Source: Asticcacaulis sp. AC402 (GTDB taxonomy: Bacteria; Pseudomonadota; Alphaproteobacteria; Caulobacterales; Caulobacteraceae). From it: 64,000 nucleotides of DNA. Below the pieces are notes generated by a model that saw only the letters and a list, made by a program, of their open reading frames with translations, was not told the origin of the DNA and searched no databases. Below are positions 51,333-60,373 of the stretch, in pieces (position 1 is the first letter of the stretch; each line of letters starts with the position of its first letter). Both the position numbers and the translations under genes were made by a program. The DNA lies in the NCBI RefSeq assembly GCF_000495835.1, contig NZ_AWGC01000031.1:1-64000 (forward strand). The letters run 5' to 3'.

Positions 51333-53642
51333 ATGTTCAATCGCCGCGGACTGTTGCTCACCGGCGCCGCCATGGCCGCCCTGCCCGTCGTGGCGACCGC
51401 CAAGACCGCACCCGTCAAGGTCTCCGCCTTCCCGCTCGAAGCCGTCACCCTGAGCCCCTCCATCTGGCGCGATGCCGTCGAGGCAAATGGCCGCTACCTG
51501 CTGGCGCTGGAACCCGACCGGCTGCTGCACAACTTCCATAAATCCGCCGGCCTGGCCCCCAAGGGCGAGATCTACGGCGGTTGGGAAAACATGGGCATCG
51601 CCGGCCACTCGCTGGGCCATTATCTGACGGCACTGGGCCTGGCCTACGCCCAGTCCCGCGATCCGGCGTTCAAGCAGAAGCTCGACTATACCGTCAGCGA
51701 GATGAACGTCATCCAGAAAGCCCATGGCGACGGCTATGTCGGCGGCACCACCATTGAGCGCGACGGCAAGATCGTCGACGGCAAGATCGTCTTCGAAGAG
51801 GTCCGCAACCACGTCATCACCTCGCACGGTTTCGACCTCAATGGCGGCTGGGTGCCGCTCTACACCTGGCACAAGGTCCACGCCGGCCTGCTCGATGCCC
51901 ATCGCTACGGCGGCAACAACCAGGCGCTCAAGGTCGCCGTCGGCCTGTCGGACTATCTGATCGGGATCTTAAGCGGGTTGTCCGACGACGAGATGCAGAA
52001 GGTCCTGGCGGCCGAGCACGGCGGCCTGAACGAGACCTTCACTGAAACCTATGTTCGCACCGGCGACAAACGCTACCTCGACATGGCCCGGCGCATCTAC
52101 CACAAGGCCGTCCTGACGCCCTTGGCCCAGCGCCGCGACGAACTGGACGGCAAGCATGCCAACACCCAGATCCCCAAGCTGATCGGCCTGGCGCGGCTCT
52201 ACGAAGTCACCGGCGACACTGGCTATCGCGACACGGCCTCCTTCTTCTGGGACCGGGTGGTGCATCACCATTCCTATGTCATCGGCGGCAATTCGGCCGG
52301 TGAGCATTTCGGCGCCCCGGGCAAGCTGAGCGGCCGCATCGACGACAAGACCTGCGAAAGCTGCAACACCTACAACATGCTGAAGCTGACGCGGCACCTG
52401 TATCAATGGCAGCCAGACGCCGCCTGGTTCGACTATTACGAACGCGCCCACCTCAACCATATCATGGCGCACCAGGACCCGCAGACCGGCGCCTTCGTCT
52501 ATTTCGTCCCCCTGGCCTCGGGATCCCAGCGGCTCTATTCGACGCCGGAGAACAGCTTCTGGTGCTGCGTCGGCTCGGGCATGGAAAGTCACGCCAAGCA
52601 CGCAGACTCGATCTGGTGGAGATCCGGCGACACCGTCTATGCCAACCTGTTCATCCCGTCTGAACTGACCTGGGCCGACAAGGCGACCAAGATTGCCCTT
52701 TCCGGCGATATCCTGAAGGCCGAACCGGTGTCCTTTACCGTGACGCCGCAAGGCAAGGCCGATTTCACCCTGGCCATCCGCGTGCCCAAATGGGCCGACG
52801 GACCGCGCTTATCAGTCAATGGCAAGGACACGCCGCTGCTGGTCAAAAACGGCTATGTCCGCGTCCGCCGTTCCTGGAAAGCCGGCGATACGGTCGCACT
52901 CACCCTGCCCCACGCGCTGAAGGTCGAGACCATGCCGGACAATCCGCGCCTGGCCGCCTTTATCAAGGGGCCGATGGTTATGGCTGGCGATATGGGCCCC
53001 GCCGAAGGTGATGTCCCTCAGGCCCCGGTGGTCGTGGCCGCCAGTGCCCTGAGCGCCGTCAATCGCGGGAGTCTGACCTTGAATGCCCAGCCGCAGGCCT
53101 TGCAGCTTGTGCCGTTCTTCAATCAGTATCATCGCCGGACGGCCGTCTATTTCCCGCTGTTTACCGAGGCCCAATGGCAGGTCGAGAAGGCCGCATATGA
53201 GGAAGCCGAAGCCGACCGTGTGGCGCTCAACTGGCGCACCATCGACATCTTACGGCTGGGCGAGATGCAGCCCGAGCGCGACCATGGGTTTGCTACCGAT
53301 ATTTCGGAACCATCGTCACGGCTGGGCCGGTCCGGCCGCTGGCTGATGTGGACGACGGGCAAGTATTTCGAGTTTACTCTGAACGTCGAAGCGCAGACCG
53401 CGTTGCAGGTGACCTATTGGGGCCAGGATGTTGGACGCAATTTCGACATCACGGTCGATGGCCGGTTGTTGACCAACGAAAAGCTGGACTACCCGTCAGA
53501 GGCGCAGTTCCGGGTCGTGGACTATGCCTTGCCGGCGGTCATGACGGCCGGCAAGGACAAGGTCCGGGTGCGGTTCACCACGCGGGGCTCGGGTCTCGAT
53601 GTGTTTGAAGTGCGGTCGCTAAGGCCGGAGAAAAAAGCTTGA
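51333..53642 (+). CDS. GH127-family beta-L-arabinofuranosidase-like protein (DUF1680)
   Basis: About 769 residues; start ATG 51333 with GGGAG 6 nt upstream. Tat signal FNRRGLLLTGAAMAALPVVATA, so exported folded. Family features: GGWENMGIAGHSLGHYLTALG near the start and the zinc/catalytic region with GEHFG, TCESCNTYNMLKLTRHL and FWCCVGSGMESHAK (cysteines of the Cys/Glu cluster). A C-terminal beta domain carries ITVDGRLLTNEKL. It removes beta-L-arabinofuranosyl units from plant glycans or extensin-type proteins. It is the only gene in its direction here. Confidence 0.92.
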   Translation: MFNRRGLLLTGAAMAALPVVATAKTAPVKVSAFPLEAVTLSPSIWRDAVEANGRYLLALEPDRLLHNFHKSAGLAPKGEIYGGWENMGIAGHSLGHYLTALGLAYAQSRDPAFKQKLDYTVSEMNVIQKAHGDGYVGGTTIERDGKIVDGKIVFEEVRNHVITSHGFDLNGGWVPLYTWHKVHAGLLDAHRYGGNNQALKVAVGLSDYLIGILSGLSDDEMQKVLAAEHGGLNETFTETYVRTGDKRYLDMARRIYHKAVLTPLAQRRDELDGKHANTQIPKLIGLARLYEVTGDTGYRDTASFFWDRVVHHHSYVIGGNSAGEHFGAPGKLSGRIDDKTCESCNTYNMLKLTRHLYQWQPDAAWFDYYERAHLNHIMAHQDPQTGAFVYFVPLASGSQRLYSTPENSFWCCVGSGMESHAKHADSIWWRSGDTVYANLFIPSELTWADKATKIALSGDILKAEPVSFTVTPQGKADFTLAIRVPKWADGPRLSVNGKDTPLLVKNGYVRVRRSWKAGDTVALTLPHALKVETMPDNPRLAAFIKGPMVMAGDMGPAEGDVPQAPVVVAASALSAVNRGSLTLNAQPQALQLVPFFNQYHRRTAVYFPLFTEAQWQVEKAAYEEAEADRVALNWRTIDILRLGEMQPERDHGFATDISEPSSRLGRSGRWLMWTTGKYFEFTLNVEAQTALQVTYWGQDVGRNFDITVDGRLLTNEKLDYPSEAQFRVVDYALPAVMTAGKDKVRVRFTTRGSGLDVFEVRSLRPEKKA

Positions 53643-53648
53643 TCTATA

Positions 53649-53672
53649 CCTCCCCGCGCTTGCGTGGGGAGG
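53649..53672 (+). terminator. Hairpin after GH127 gene
   Basis: CCTCCCCGCG (53649-53658) pairs with CGTGGGGAGG (53663-53672); no U-run. It belongs to the same CTCCCC/GGGGAG type as positions 231-253. Beyond it, to about 53978, I see no gene. Confidence 0.5.
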
Positions 53673-53978
53673 GGGACCGCTCGAGCGAAACTTAGCCGAA
53701 GGCGAAGTGAGTGAATTGCGGTGGTGGGGCGACTTTCTTTCCGAAACACTATCGCCCGCCACTCCGACATGCCACTCCGGCATCCCGCTCCAGCCTGTTG
53801 GAGGTCTACGAACGCACGCCGGTAACCAGGCCCCTGAACCAGAACCTGACCATCGCCACCAGCCTGGCGTGAAGTTCGTCGAAATACCCGTTTTTATCCG
53901 GTAGCGTTAAACCGTTGTTAATGGCCTCGGCACATCCTGAGCGTGCAAAGCTGTTTGCTGGCGTGGTTGGGGGCCGGT

Positions 53979-54503
53979 ATGGTCGGACTTCAGAACTGCA
54001 AAATCCTGATCGTGGATTCCAATGCCCATATGCGGCAGATCCTGGAAACGGTCCTGCGCGGCTTCGGCGCCAAACGCATCTTTGCGGCTATGTCTGCGGA
54101 AGAAGCGGACATCGCCATGGAGCGATCGGAGTACGACTTAATCCTGCTGGACTACGTGCTGGAAGGCGGCGACGGCCTGGCCCTGACGCGACGGGTGCGG
54201 GCGAAGGAGCATCATCCCAACCGCTTTTCGCCGATCATCATCATCTCGGGCTCGACCGAAAAGAGGCGAATCGAGGCCGCCCGCGACGCCGGCATCAACG
54301 AAGTCTGCGTCAAGCCGGTCATACCCAAAGACCTGTTCCGCAAGTTGGTGGCGGTCGCCGACTATCCGCGCGGTTTCGTGCTGGCGCCGAATTACAAGGG
54401 CCCCGACCGTCGCCGTCGCTCGGCCGACAACTACCCCGATGAAGAACGCCGCGCCGACCGCAAAGCGACTGCGGGTCAGAACACGATGGCTGTGGGCGGT
54501 TAG
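53979..54503 (+). CDS. Single-domain response regulator
   Basis: About 174 residues, start ATG 53979 after GGGGG. The receiver domain (about 6-128): KILIVDSNAHMRQ with one acidic residue where two are usual, phosphoacceptor D58 in LILLDYVLEGGDG, then IIIISGS and VCVKPV (lysine). The C-terminus GPDRRRRSADNYPDEERRA is a charged tail, with no DNA-binding domain. It works through a partner protein; an orphan CheY/DivK-like role is likely. The neighbours give no hint. Confidence 0.88.
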   Translation: MVGLQNCKILIVDSNAHMRQILETVLRGFGAKRIFAAMSAEEADIAMERSEYDLILLDYVLEGGDGLALTRRVRAKEHHPNRFSPIIIISGSTEKRRIEAARDAGINEVCVKPVIPKDLFRKLVAVADYPRGFVLAPNYKGPDRRRRSADNYPDEERRADRKATAGQNTMAVGG

Positions 54504-54545
54504 GGCCTTTTGCTTTTTTCGTCTTTCGCGCGCCGGAAACACCCC

Positions 54546-55472
54546 TCACCCATCGCCATAGGCAGCGACAAACTTGGCAGGCTCGACTTCCGCTTCACCG
54601 TCGAAGCGATAGGCCACCAATGGCCCGCCGCGCGCGACGCTGTAATCGACGCATGCCACCTTGGGCGAAAGCGGCCCGATCCCGTGGTCGGCATTCAGCC
54701 AGTAATGGCCAATAAAGGTAAGCCGGTCCGGCGCGTTCACACTGTCCAGGCCGGTAATAGCAATATCGGGAATGACAGCATCGCCGGTCCCCATGGCGGC
54801 GTCACGATAGGTGCGCGCTTCGCCGGCCCACCACTTGATACGGACCTCATGGCGTTCGTTGCCGTCCTTGTCACGAAAGCTGACGTCGGGCGGCAGCCTG
54901 ACCTCCCTGCCCTTCAACAGAGTTTCAATCGCCGCATACGGCTTGGAACCCCGCCGGCTGGCCTGCAGCACGAGATCATGATCCAGTTTCAGGCCGGGTT
55001 TGAGCTGCGGCAGGAGTTCCGCCGCACTGGGCGCATGCCAGCAGGCATGGACAACGCGAAAGGCCGGCGTTTCGATCCACAGCGGCAGGTCGAGGAACCA
55101 GTTCGTCCATGCGCGATGCTCAGCCGAGTCCTCACCGATCTGCTCCAGAAAGGCGCGGTGCTGATTCCGGTTCTTTGCGTTCCTTGGCCGCAGATAGCCA
55201 CCGTCCTCGTCCGGATCGGGCAGCGACCAGGCAATGGCGTTGAATTCATGATTGCCCATGACGGCCTGGGCAGAACCTGCGTCGATCATCGCCCGGACCG
55301 TGCGAAGACCTTCCAGTTGGCCGGGACCGCGGTCGACGAAATCCCCGACAAAGATAGCGATCCGGTCGGGATGCCGCCAGGCGCCGGCGCTTTGGCGATA
55401 GCCAAGCTTGGTCAGCAGCGCCGTAAGTGGGACCGCATGCCCGTGGATATCACCAATAATGTCATAGTTCAT
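54546..55472 (-). CDS. Calcineurin-like metallophosphoesterase
   Basis: 308 residues, no signal. Metal motifs in order: GDIHGH, VGDFVDRG, MGNHEFNAI, HACWHAP (histidine metal ligand) and FIGHYWLN. It belongs to the PrpE/ApaH-like serine/threonine phosphatase or diadenosine tetraphosphatase group, cytosolic; the substrate is undecided. A family A repeat follows upstream (55561-55680). Confidence 0.92.
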   Translation of the reverse strand: MNYDIIGDIHGHAVPLTALLTKLGYRQSAGAWRHPDRIAIFVGDFVDRGPGQLEGLRTVRAMIDAGSAQAVMGNHEFNAIAWSLPDPDEDGGYLRPRNAKNRNQHRAFLEQIGEDSAEHRAWTNWFLDLPLWIETPAFRVVHACWHAPSAAELLPQLKPGLKLDHDLVLQASRRGSKPYAAIETLLKGREVRLPPDVSFRDKDGNERHEVRIKWWAGEARTYRDAAMGTGDAVIPDIAITGLDSVNAPDRLTFIGHYWLNADHGIGPLSPKVACVDYSVARGGPLVAYRFDGEAEVEPAKFVAAYGDG

Positions 55473-55560
55473 TGTGGTCGCCTTTCCGCCGCCGGAGCGG
55501 GCACGCCGGCAAGCAGCAACTCGACGGCGGCCAATATTGCATAACGCGACGTGTCACGAG

Positions 55561-55680
55561 AGCGCAATCCGCTAAAGTGCACGCCACCGCACGGGCGCTC
55601 CCGTTTTCGGAAAACTTGCGCGACAAAACAAAAACGTGGAGCGGGATTTTGAGTCCATCAAAACTCATCCGGCTCGAGTG
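55561..55680 (+). repeat. Family A intergenic repeat, copy 6 with tail
   Basis: Core 55561-55621, tail to 55680 with GGAGCGGGATTTTGAGTCCATCAAAACTCATCC. It lies in the 360-bp gap between the metallophosphoesterase and kinase genes, near the promoter region of the former. Confidence 0.85.
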
Positions 55681-55832
55681 TTCATCCCGCCCTTCAGAAC
55701 GCCCGACACGATGCCCCGGTCTACTCCGGCCCCTGCCGCAACGTTAATCGTTGGTTTTGCGGATTTCAAATCATCCCCGCCATAAACTCGATGGCACTCT
55801 CACTGGGGAACTGACACACTTTGAAGGGGTTT

Positions 55833-57155
55833 TCAAGAACCGTAGATCTGCGGCAGGACGATCGCCGCTTCAAATCCGCCATCGCGTCGGCAAAACACCA
55901 GCCGGGCGCCATGCAGACGCACGATCTGATCGACCATGGCCAGGCCCAGCCCGGTGCCAGGCGCCGCTCCGCCTTGCGGCTGGCGGGCCGCATCGCCGCA
56001 GACGAAAGGCTTCACATAGAGCTCAGCCTCGCCTTCCCCAAAGCCCTCTCCCTGATCGAGGACGCTCAGCAACAGCCCTGACGCGTCTTGGCCTTCTCCT
56101 TCCCATCGCCAGGACAAGCGCACCGGCGGGCGGCCATAGGTCAGGGCGTTTTCAATCAGATTGCCCAGGGCACGGTGCAGAGCGATCGGCCGCGCCATTA
56201 CGGTCATCCCTGGTGGCGGCGGAACCACCTGGAGGCCGGTATCGGCGTAATCGGCCCGCAAGGCGGCAAACAGGTCCGCCAGTCGCACCGCTTCCGCGGG
56301 TTCGGCATCGAACCCGCGGGCGAACTGCAGGAATCGCGACAAAATGCGCTCGATGGTTTCCACCTGGCGCAGGGTGCTTTCGCGCAAGGCCGGATCGGCT
56401 ATGCCCGCCATCTCCAGTCCCAGGCGCAGCTTGGTCAGAGGCGTACGCAGGTCGTGCGAAATACCGGCCAGCACCAGCGCGCGGTTGGCTTCGATCTCGC
56501 GCAGGCGGCCGGTCATGGCGTTGAAACTGCGACTGAGGCCGGCGATCTCGTCAAGACCGTCCTCGCGCAGGGGTTCAGGATGGGCGCTGAGATTGAGCCG
56601 GTCGGCGGCGCTGCGCAGATCTGTCAGCGGCTGCAACAATTGCCGGCTCAGCCAATAGGCTGGCAGAGACGCCAGGCCTACCGCAATCAGCATCAGGGTC
56701 GCGATCAGCCCGGTGGGCGCAAACACTGACTTGGGTTTCAAGCCTATCCAATAGGGCTGTCCCGCCAGATAAACCTGCACCCACAGTTTGCGGCGAGAAT
56801 CTGTGCGCCAGTCGAGATGCGCCTGGGTGCTGAGACGATCAGCCAGGGCACGCATGAAGGCGCGTTCCATATAGCGCGGTGGTGGGCCGGACCGGTCGGG
56901 CGGCGCGGCCCCCTGCCAGACGGCCAGATAGGGCGAGGCCTTTAACCGCGCCAAGATCACCGGCCGGGCGTCCGGCGGCAGGCCGTCATAGGTCTCGATC
57001 ATGACCGACACATTCTGGGCAACCATATCCGCCGTCCGCTCAATCTGCGGCCGCACCACCAGGAGGGTCATGGCCACGATGGCCAGGACCTGGCCCAGGG
57101 CGACGATGAGAATCGTGCCGGCCAGGGTCTGGAAACGCAACGACCGCCGGCGCAT
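55833..57155 (-). CDS. EnvZ-type sensor histidine kinase
   Basis: About 440 residues; start ATG 57155, a TGATG overlap with the regulator stop. Two transmembrane helices (about 10-34 and 146-168) flank a periplasmic domain. HAMP (SRQLLQPLTDLRSAADRLN) leads to the H-box GISHDLRTPLTKLRLGLEMAG (H234); N-box LGNLIENALTYG; G-boxes VLDQGEGFGEGE and GTGLGLAMVDQI. It phosphorylates the regulator encoded just upstream; the cue is unknown (EnvZ family: osmotic or envelope stress). Confidence 0.93.
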   Translation of the reverse strand: MRRRSLRFQTLAGTILIVALGQVLAIVAMTLLVVRPQIERTADMVAQNVSVMIETYDGLPPDARPVILARLKASPYLAVWQGAAPPDRSGPPPRYMERAFMRALADRLSTQAHLDWRTDSRRKLWVQVYLAGQPYWIGLKPKSVFAPTGLIATLMLIAVGLASLPAYWLSRQLLQPLTDLRSAADRLNLSAHPEPLREDGLDEIAGLSRSFNAMTGRLREIEANRALVLAGISHDLRTPLTKLRLGLEMAGIADPALRESTLRQVETIERILSRFLQFARGFDAEPAEAVRLADLFAALRADYADTGLQVVPPPPGMTVMARPIALHRALGNLIENALTYGRPPVRLSWRWEGEGQDASGLLLSVLDQGEGFGEGEAELYVKPFVCGDAARQPQGGAAPGTGLGLAMVDQIVRLHGARLVFCRRDGGFEAAIVLPQIYGS

Positions 57156-57871
57156 CAGTTGGCCTCCGGCATGGCAAAAACATAGCCGTGGCCCCAGACT
57201 GTGCGAATCCAACGCGGCTTGGCCGGATCGGCCTCGAGGATTCGGCGCAGGCGAACCACCTGGACGTCAACAGCCCGGTCGGTAATTTCGGCGTCGCGTC
57301 CCAGAGCCAGATCAATGATCTGGGCACGCGACAGTGGCCGGCCGGCGTGACTGACCAAGGTCTTCAGCAGCATGAATTCACGCGTTGACAGCTCCACCGG
57401 CGCCTTGTCCCGGGTCAGGCACATCCGCGCCATGTCAAGTTCATAGGGCCCGAAGACGACCACCGCCTGTCCGGAACTCCCAAGGTGGGGGCCGAGACTC
57501 TGGCGGCGGCGCACGGCCTCGATCCGGGCCAGAAGTTCCCTTGGCAGAAAGGGTTTGGCGAGGTAGTCGTCGGCCCCCATTTCCAGACCGAGGACGCGGT
57601 CCACCGGATCGCCGCGTGCCGTCAGCATGATGATCGGCAGGGTCTGGCCTTCATTGCGCAGCCGCCGGCATACTGAAAGGCCATCCTCGCCCGGCATCAT
57701 CAGATCCAGCACCAGCAGGTCGAAGGCTTCGCGCGCCAGCAGCCGGTAAAGCGCCTGGGCGTCGGGCACGGCGCGTACCTGATACTGGTTTTCGGTCAGA
57801 TAGCGTTGCAACAGGGCGCGCATCTCCGGATCGTCATCGAGCACCAACAGACGGCCTTTATTCTGGGTCAT
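57155..57871 (-). CDS. OmpR-family response regulator
   Basis: 238 residues, GAGGAG before ATG 57871. Receiver with acidic pocket LVLDDDPEM, phosphoacceptor D56 in LLVLDLMMPGEDG, T in LTARGD, K in YLAKPF. A winged-helix DNA-binding domain follows (ELSTREFMLLKTLVSHAGRPLSRAQI ... DRAVDVQVVRLRRILE ... IRTVWGHGYVF). It regulates transcription in response to the kinase encoded downstream (1-nt overlap). Targets unknown. Confidence 0.95.
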   Translation of the reverse strand: MTQNKGRLLVLDDDPEMRALLQRYLTENQYQVRAVPDAQALYRLLAREAFDLLVLDLMMPGEDGLSVCRRLRNEGQTLPIIMLTARGDPVDRVLGLEMGADDYLAKPFLPRELLARIEAVRRRQSLGPHLGSSGQAVVVFGPYELDMARMCLTRDKAPVELSTREFMLLKTLVSHAGRPLSRAQIIDLALGRDAEITDRAVDVQVVRLRRILEADPAKPRWIRTVWGHGYVFAMPEAN

Positions 57872-58077
57872 GATCTCCTCATTCCTCCCACTATAGCGCC
57901 TGCCAGGGCCGCTACCGCAAGCAAGTTGTTACAAGCGGTTACAGCGGGCGCCTCGCGTAACCGGCCGTCACTCACGGGCCGCAACGCGACATCACGGCGT
58001 AACAGGCACCGCTGCAGGATGGCGCTCAGTTCGCATCCCCTTCCCCCCATCTTCCCAAAAATCCCAAGGACCATGCT

Positions 58078-58596
58078 ATGAAAACTCTCACCACATCCGT
58101 GCTCGCTGCCGGTCTCTTCGCCCTGACGCTGGGCAGCATTGCCACCGCCGCGGACGCCGCCGAGGGCCGGGTTCGCGCCCGTGGCGCCAACGGCGCCGTC
58201 GCCGCCGGCAGCCATAACGGCAATACTTATGTCCGCGGCCGCGGCGCCCATGCCAATGCCGACGGTTCGACCACCACCGCATCCGGCGGGGCGGTGCGCA
58301 CAGCCGATGGCGGCCGGGCCGCTCGCCGATCCACCACCACCTACAATACCGATGGTTCGGTCGATCACAAGGGCAGCTTCGGCGCCACCGGCGCCCGCGG
58401 CACCCTGAACTCGCAAGGCAGTTCTACCCGCAACGCCGACGGTACCGTCACGGGCTCGCGTACGACCAATGCCACCGACGCCCGGACCGGCAACAGCTAC
58501 TCCGGTTCCACCACCTACGATTCCACCACCGGCGCTACCCGCCAGGCGACGTGCCGCGACGCTTCCGGCGCGACCATCACCTGTCCGTCACGCTGA
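58078..58596 (+). CDS. Secreted glycine/threonine-rich protein of unknown function
   Basis: 172 residues; AAGGA 8 nt before ATG 58078. Signal peptide ends near TAADAA. The mature part is low-complexity, with repeats of the type GNTYVRGRGAHANADGSTTTASGG, GSFGATGARGTL and a terminal CRDASGATITC pair of cysteines. No catalytic motif; perhaps a surface or envelope protein. It precedes an EF-hand gene on the same strand by 81 nt. Confidence 0.75.
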   Translation: MKTLTTSVLAAGLFALTLGSIATAADAAEGRVRARGANGAVAAGSHNGNTYVRGRGAHANADGSTTTASGGAVRTADGGRAARRSTTTYNTDGSVDHKGSFGATGARGTLNSQGSSTRNADGTVTGSRTTNATDARTGNSYSGSTTYDSTTGATRQATCRDASGATITCPSR

Positions 58597-58677
58597 CGCC
58601 ACACCTACTGTCCCGCGGCGACCACCACCTTCGCTGCGGGACTGCTTTTTCGCTTTTTTGCTGTTTTGGAGACCATC

Positions 58678-59082
58678 ATGAACGCCCCACTTTTCCTTTG
58701 CGCCGCTCTTGTCATCGCCACAGCGGGCCCTGCCGCTGCCGATGTCGGTCGACCGGCCGGACGCATGGCCCAGGCCGACTCAAACCAGGACGGGATGATC
58801 ACCCGTGCCGAGTTCCGTACCTACCGCGCCACCCAGTTCGACGAGATGGACCGCAATCAGGACGGTTTCCTTTCAGACAGCGACCTGCCGGGTTTCGCCC
58901 GGCGCGGAGCACGGGGTGACAAGCTGCGCCGGATGATCGTCGGGTTCGACACCAGCCGTGACGGCCGCGTCGACCGCACCGAATTCGCCAACGGCCCGAC
59001 CCTGGGTTTCGACCAGGCCGATGCTGACGACAATGATGTCGTCGATAGCTTCGAACTCAAGCAGATGAAGGCGGGCAATTAG
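58678..59082 (+). CDS. Secreted EF-hand calcium-binding protein
   Basis: About 134 residues; GGAG 7 nt before ATG 58678. Signal peptide MNAPLFLCAALVIATAGPAAA. Four loops with calcium-type spacing: DSNQDGMITRAE, DRNQDGFLSDSD, DTSRDGRVDRTE and DADDNDVVDSFE. It is a periplasmic calmodulin-like protein, a calcium sensor or buffer. It is followed after 1 nt by the desaturase-like gene. Confidence 0.93.
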   Translation: MNAPLFLCAALVIATAGPAAADVGRPAGRMAQADSNQDGMITRAEFRTYRATQFDEMDRNQDGFLSDSDLPGFARRGARGDKLRRMIVGFDTSRDGRVDRTEFANGPTLGFDQADADDNDVVDSFELKQMKAGN

Positions 59083-59083
59083 A

Positions 59084-59746
59084 ATGGAAATCTTGCGTCC
59101 CGCAAGCGTGTACGCACTGGTCCAGGGGCCGGTCCTGGCCGCCATGCTGGCCCTGATCGCCATCGAAGCCCTGCTGCTCATCCTGGTCTTTCGCCGGCGT
59201 TACGACGCCGGCGAAACCGCCGCCTCGTTAGGCGTCGCTCTGGGCAATATCGCGGTCCGCCCCTTAAATCGGCTTATCATCACCGCCGGACTGAGCGCGG
59301 TCGCGGTCTTTGCACCGTGGCAGCTACCGATAGACTCGGTATGGACTTGGCTGTTCGGCTTCGTCGGCGTCGAATTCTGTTACTACTGGATGCACCGCTT
59401 CGCCCACACCGTGCGCTGGATGTGGACCACCCACAGCGTTCATCATTCCAGCGGTCGCTTCACCCTGGCCACGGCCCTGCGCCTGGGCTGGACCAGCGGC
59501 CTTTCGGGCGAATGGCTGGTGTTTGCCCCTCTGGTGCTGATCGGCTTTCCGCCTGTTGTCATCGCCGTGTTGCTGGCGCTGAACCTGCTGTACCAGTTCT
59601 TCCTGCATACCGAACTGTCGCCGCGGTGGAGCGTTGTGGACTATATTCTGAACACGCCGGCGCATCAAGTCTCAGCCCAGGCGGAAGAATGTGTCAATTA
59701 TGGCATGCCACCTGAACACAAGTACTGCAGTTCGTCGGGGAATTGA
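59084..59746 (+). CDS. Sterol desaturase/fatty-acid hydroxylase family protein, 3'-truncated
   Basis: 220 residues; family members are usually 270-300. It is an integral membrane di-iron protein. Four hydrophobic stretches, and the first histidine boxes are intact: WMHRFAH and TTHSVHHSSG. Near LNTPAH (59651-59665) the family would continue with a third box (NTPxHHxxHH). Instead the reading runs into AQAEECVNYGMPPEHKYCSSSGN, which is unlike the family. The truncation point coincides with the left edge of the lower-GC block, so the gene was probably cut by an insertion. Activity is doubtful. Confidence 0.8.
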   Translation: MEILRPASVYALVQGPVLAAMLALIAIEALLLILVFRRRYDAGETAASLGVALGNIAVRPLNRLIITAGLSAVAVFAPWQLPIDSVWTWLFGFVGVEFCYYWMHRFAHTVRWMWTTHSVHHSSGRFTLATALRLGWTSGLSGEWLVFAPLVLIGFPPVVIAVLLALNLLYQFFLHTELSPRWSVVDYILNTPAHQVSAQAEECVNYGMPPEHKYCSSSGN

Positions 59747-59749
59747 TGG

Positions 59750-60373
59750 TTACTCTCCGTAAACGGAGTCTATAATCTTCAGGAATGTGTCGTTCAGTCG
59801 CTTCCAGTCGTCTTCGTCAAAAAGCGGCATGCCTGCAAAATTTCCCCGCGATGTGCCGGACAGAACCATATGCTGTGCACTGGCAATAAGGACCGCATTG
59901 ATGGCAGGCGCATCCAAGCCTTTGGCTGGCGTTAGACTTCCGCGCATGGTGTGCATCCATATAGCGAGGTGTTTACTTCGTTCTTTGTTCATGCGATCGA
60001 GAATTGGCGAAGCTGACGAGATCTCCCAGGCAATTATCTTCTGAGTCACCGGATCGTTGCGTAATAAATCGACAAGTTGAACGATCAGGGTTTTCATAAG
60101 TGCTCCATATGTCTCGGGGCGCGTATCCTGTGTTGGAGGCTTCAGCCTTTCCATCAACTGGCTTGCAAGCTCCGCACCTATGGCGTCGGCAACGCCTTCA
60201 AGTCCTCCAAAATAGCGATAAATCAATTGCTTATCGCATTGTGCCCGCCGAGCAATGATGTTGATACCGAAATCCTTATGCCCGCCGTCGGAAAGCACGT
60301 CCATAGCGGCGCGCAGTATTCTGCGCGATGTTTCCTCTCTGTCTCTGGCATAGCTCTGAGTTTTTTTGATCAT
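59750..60373 (-). CDS. TetR-family transcriptional regulator
   Basis: 207 residues. Helix-turn-helix near the start: TSRRILRAAMDVLSDGG, INIIARRAQCDKQLIYRYFGGLEGV, the TetR pattern with terminal LIYRYF. The C-terminal part (about 60-200) is a helical ligand domain. It overlaps the AraC gene by 4 bases, so the two are coexpressed. It probably binds the TCACC-N4-GGTGA sites near 61530. Confidence 0.92.
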   Translation of the reverse strand: MIKKTQSYARDREETSRRILRAAMDVLSDGGHKDFGINIIARRAQCDKQLIYRYFGGLEGVADAIGAELASQLMERLKPPTQDTRPETYGALMKTLIVQLVDLLRNDPVTQKIIAWEISSASPILDRMNKERSKHLAIWMHTMRGSLTPAKGLDAPAINAVLIASAQHMVLSGTSRGNFAGMPLFDEDDWKRLNDTFLKIIDSVYGE

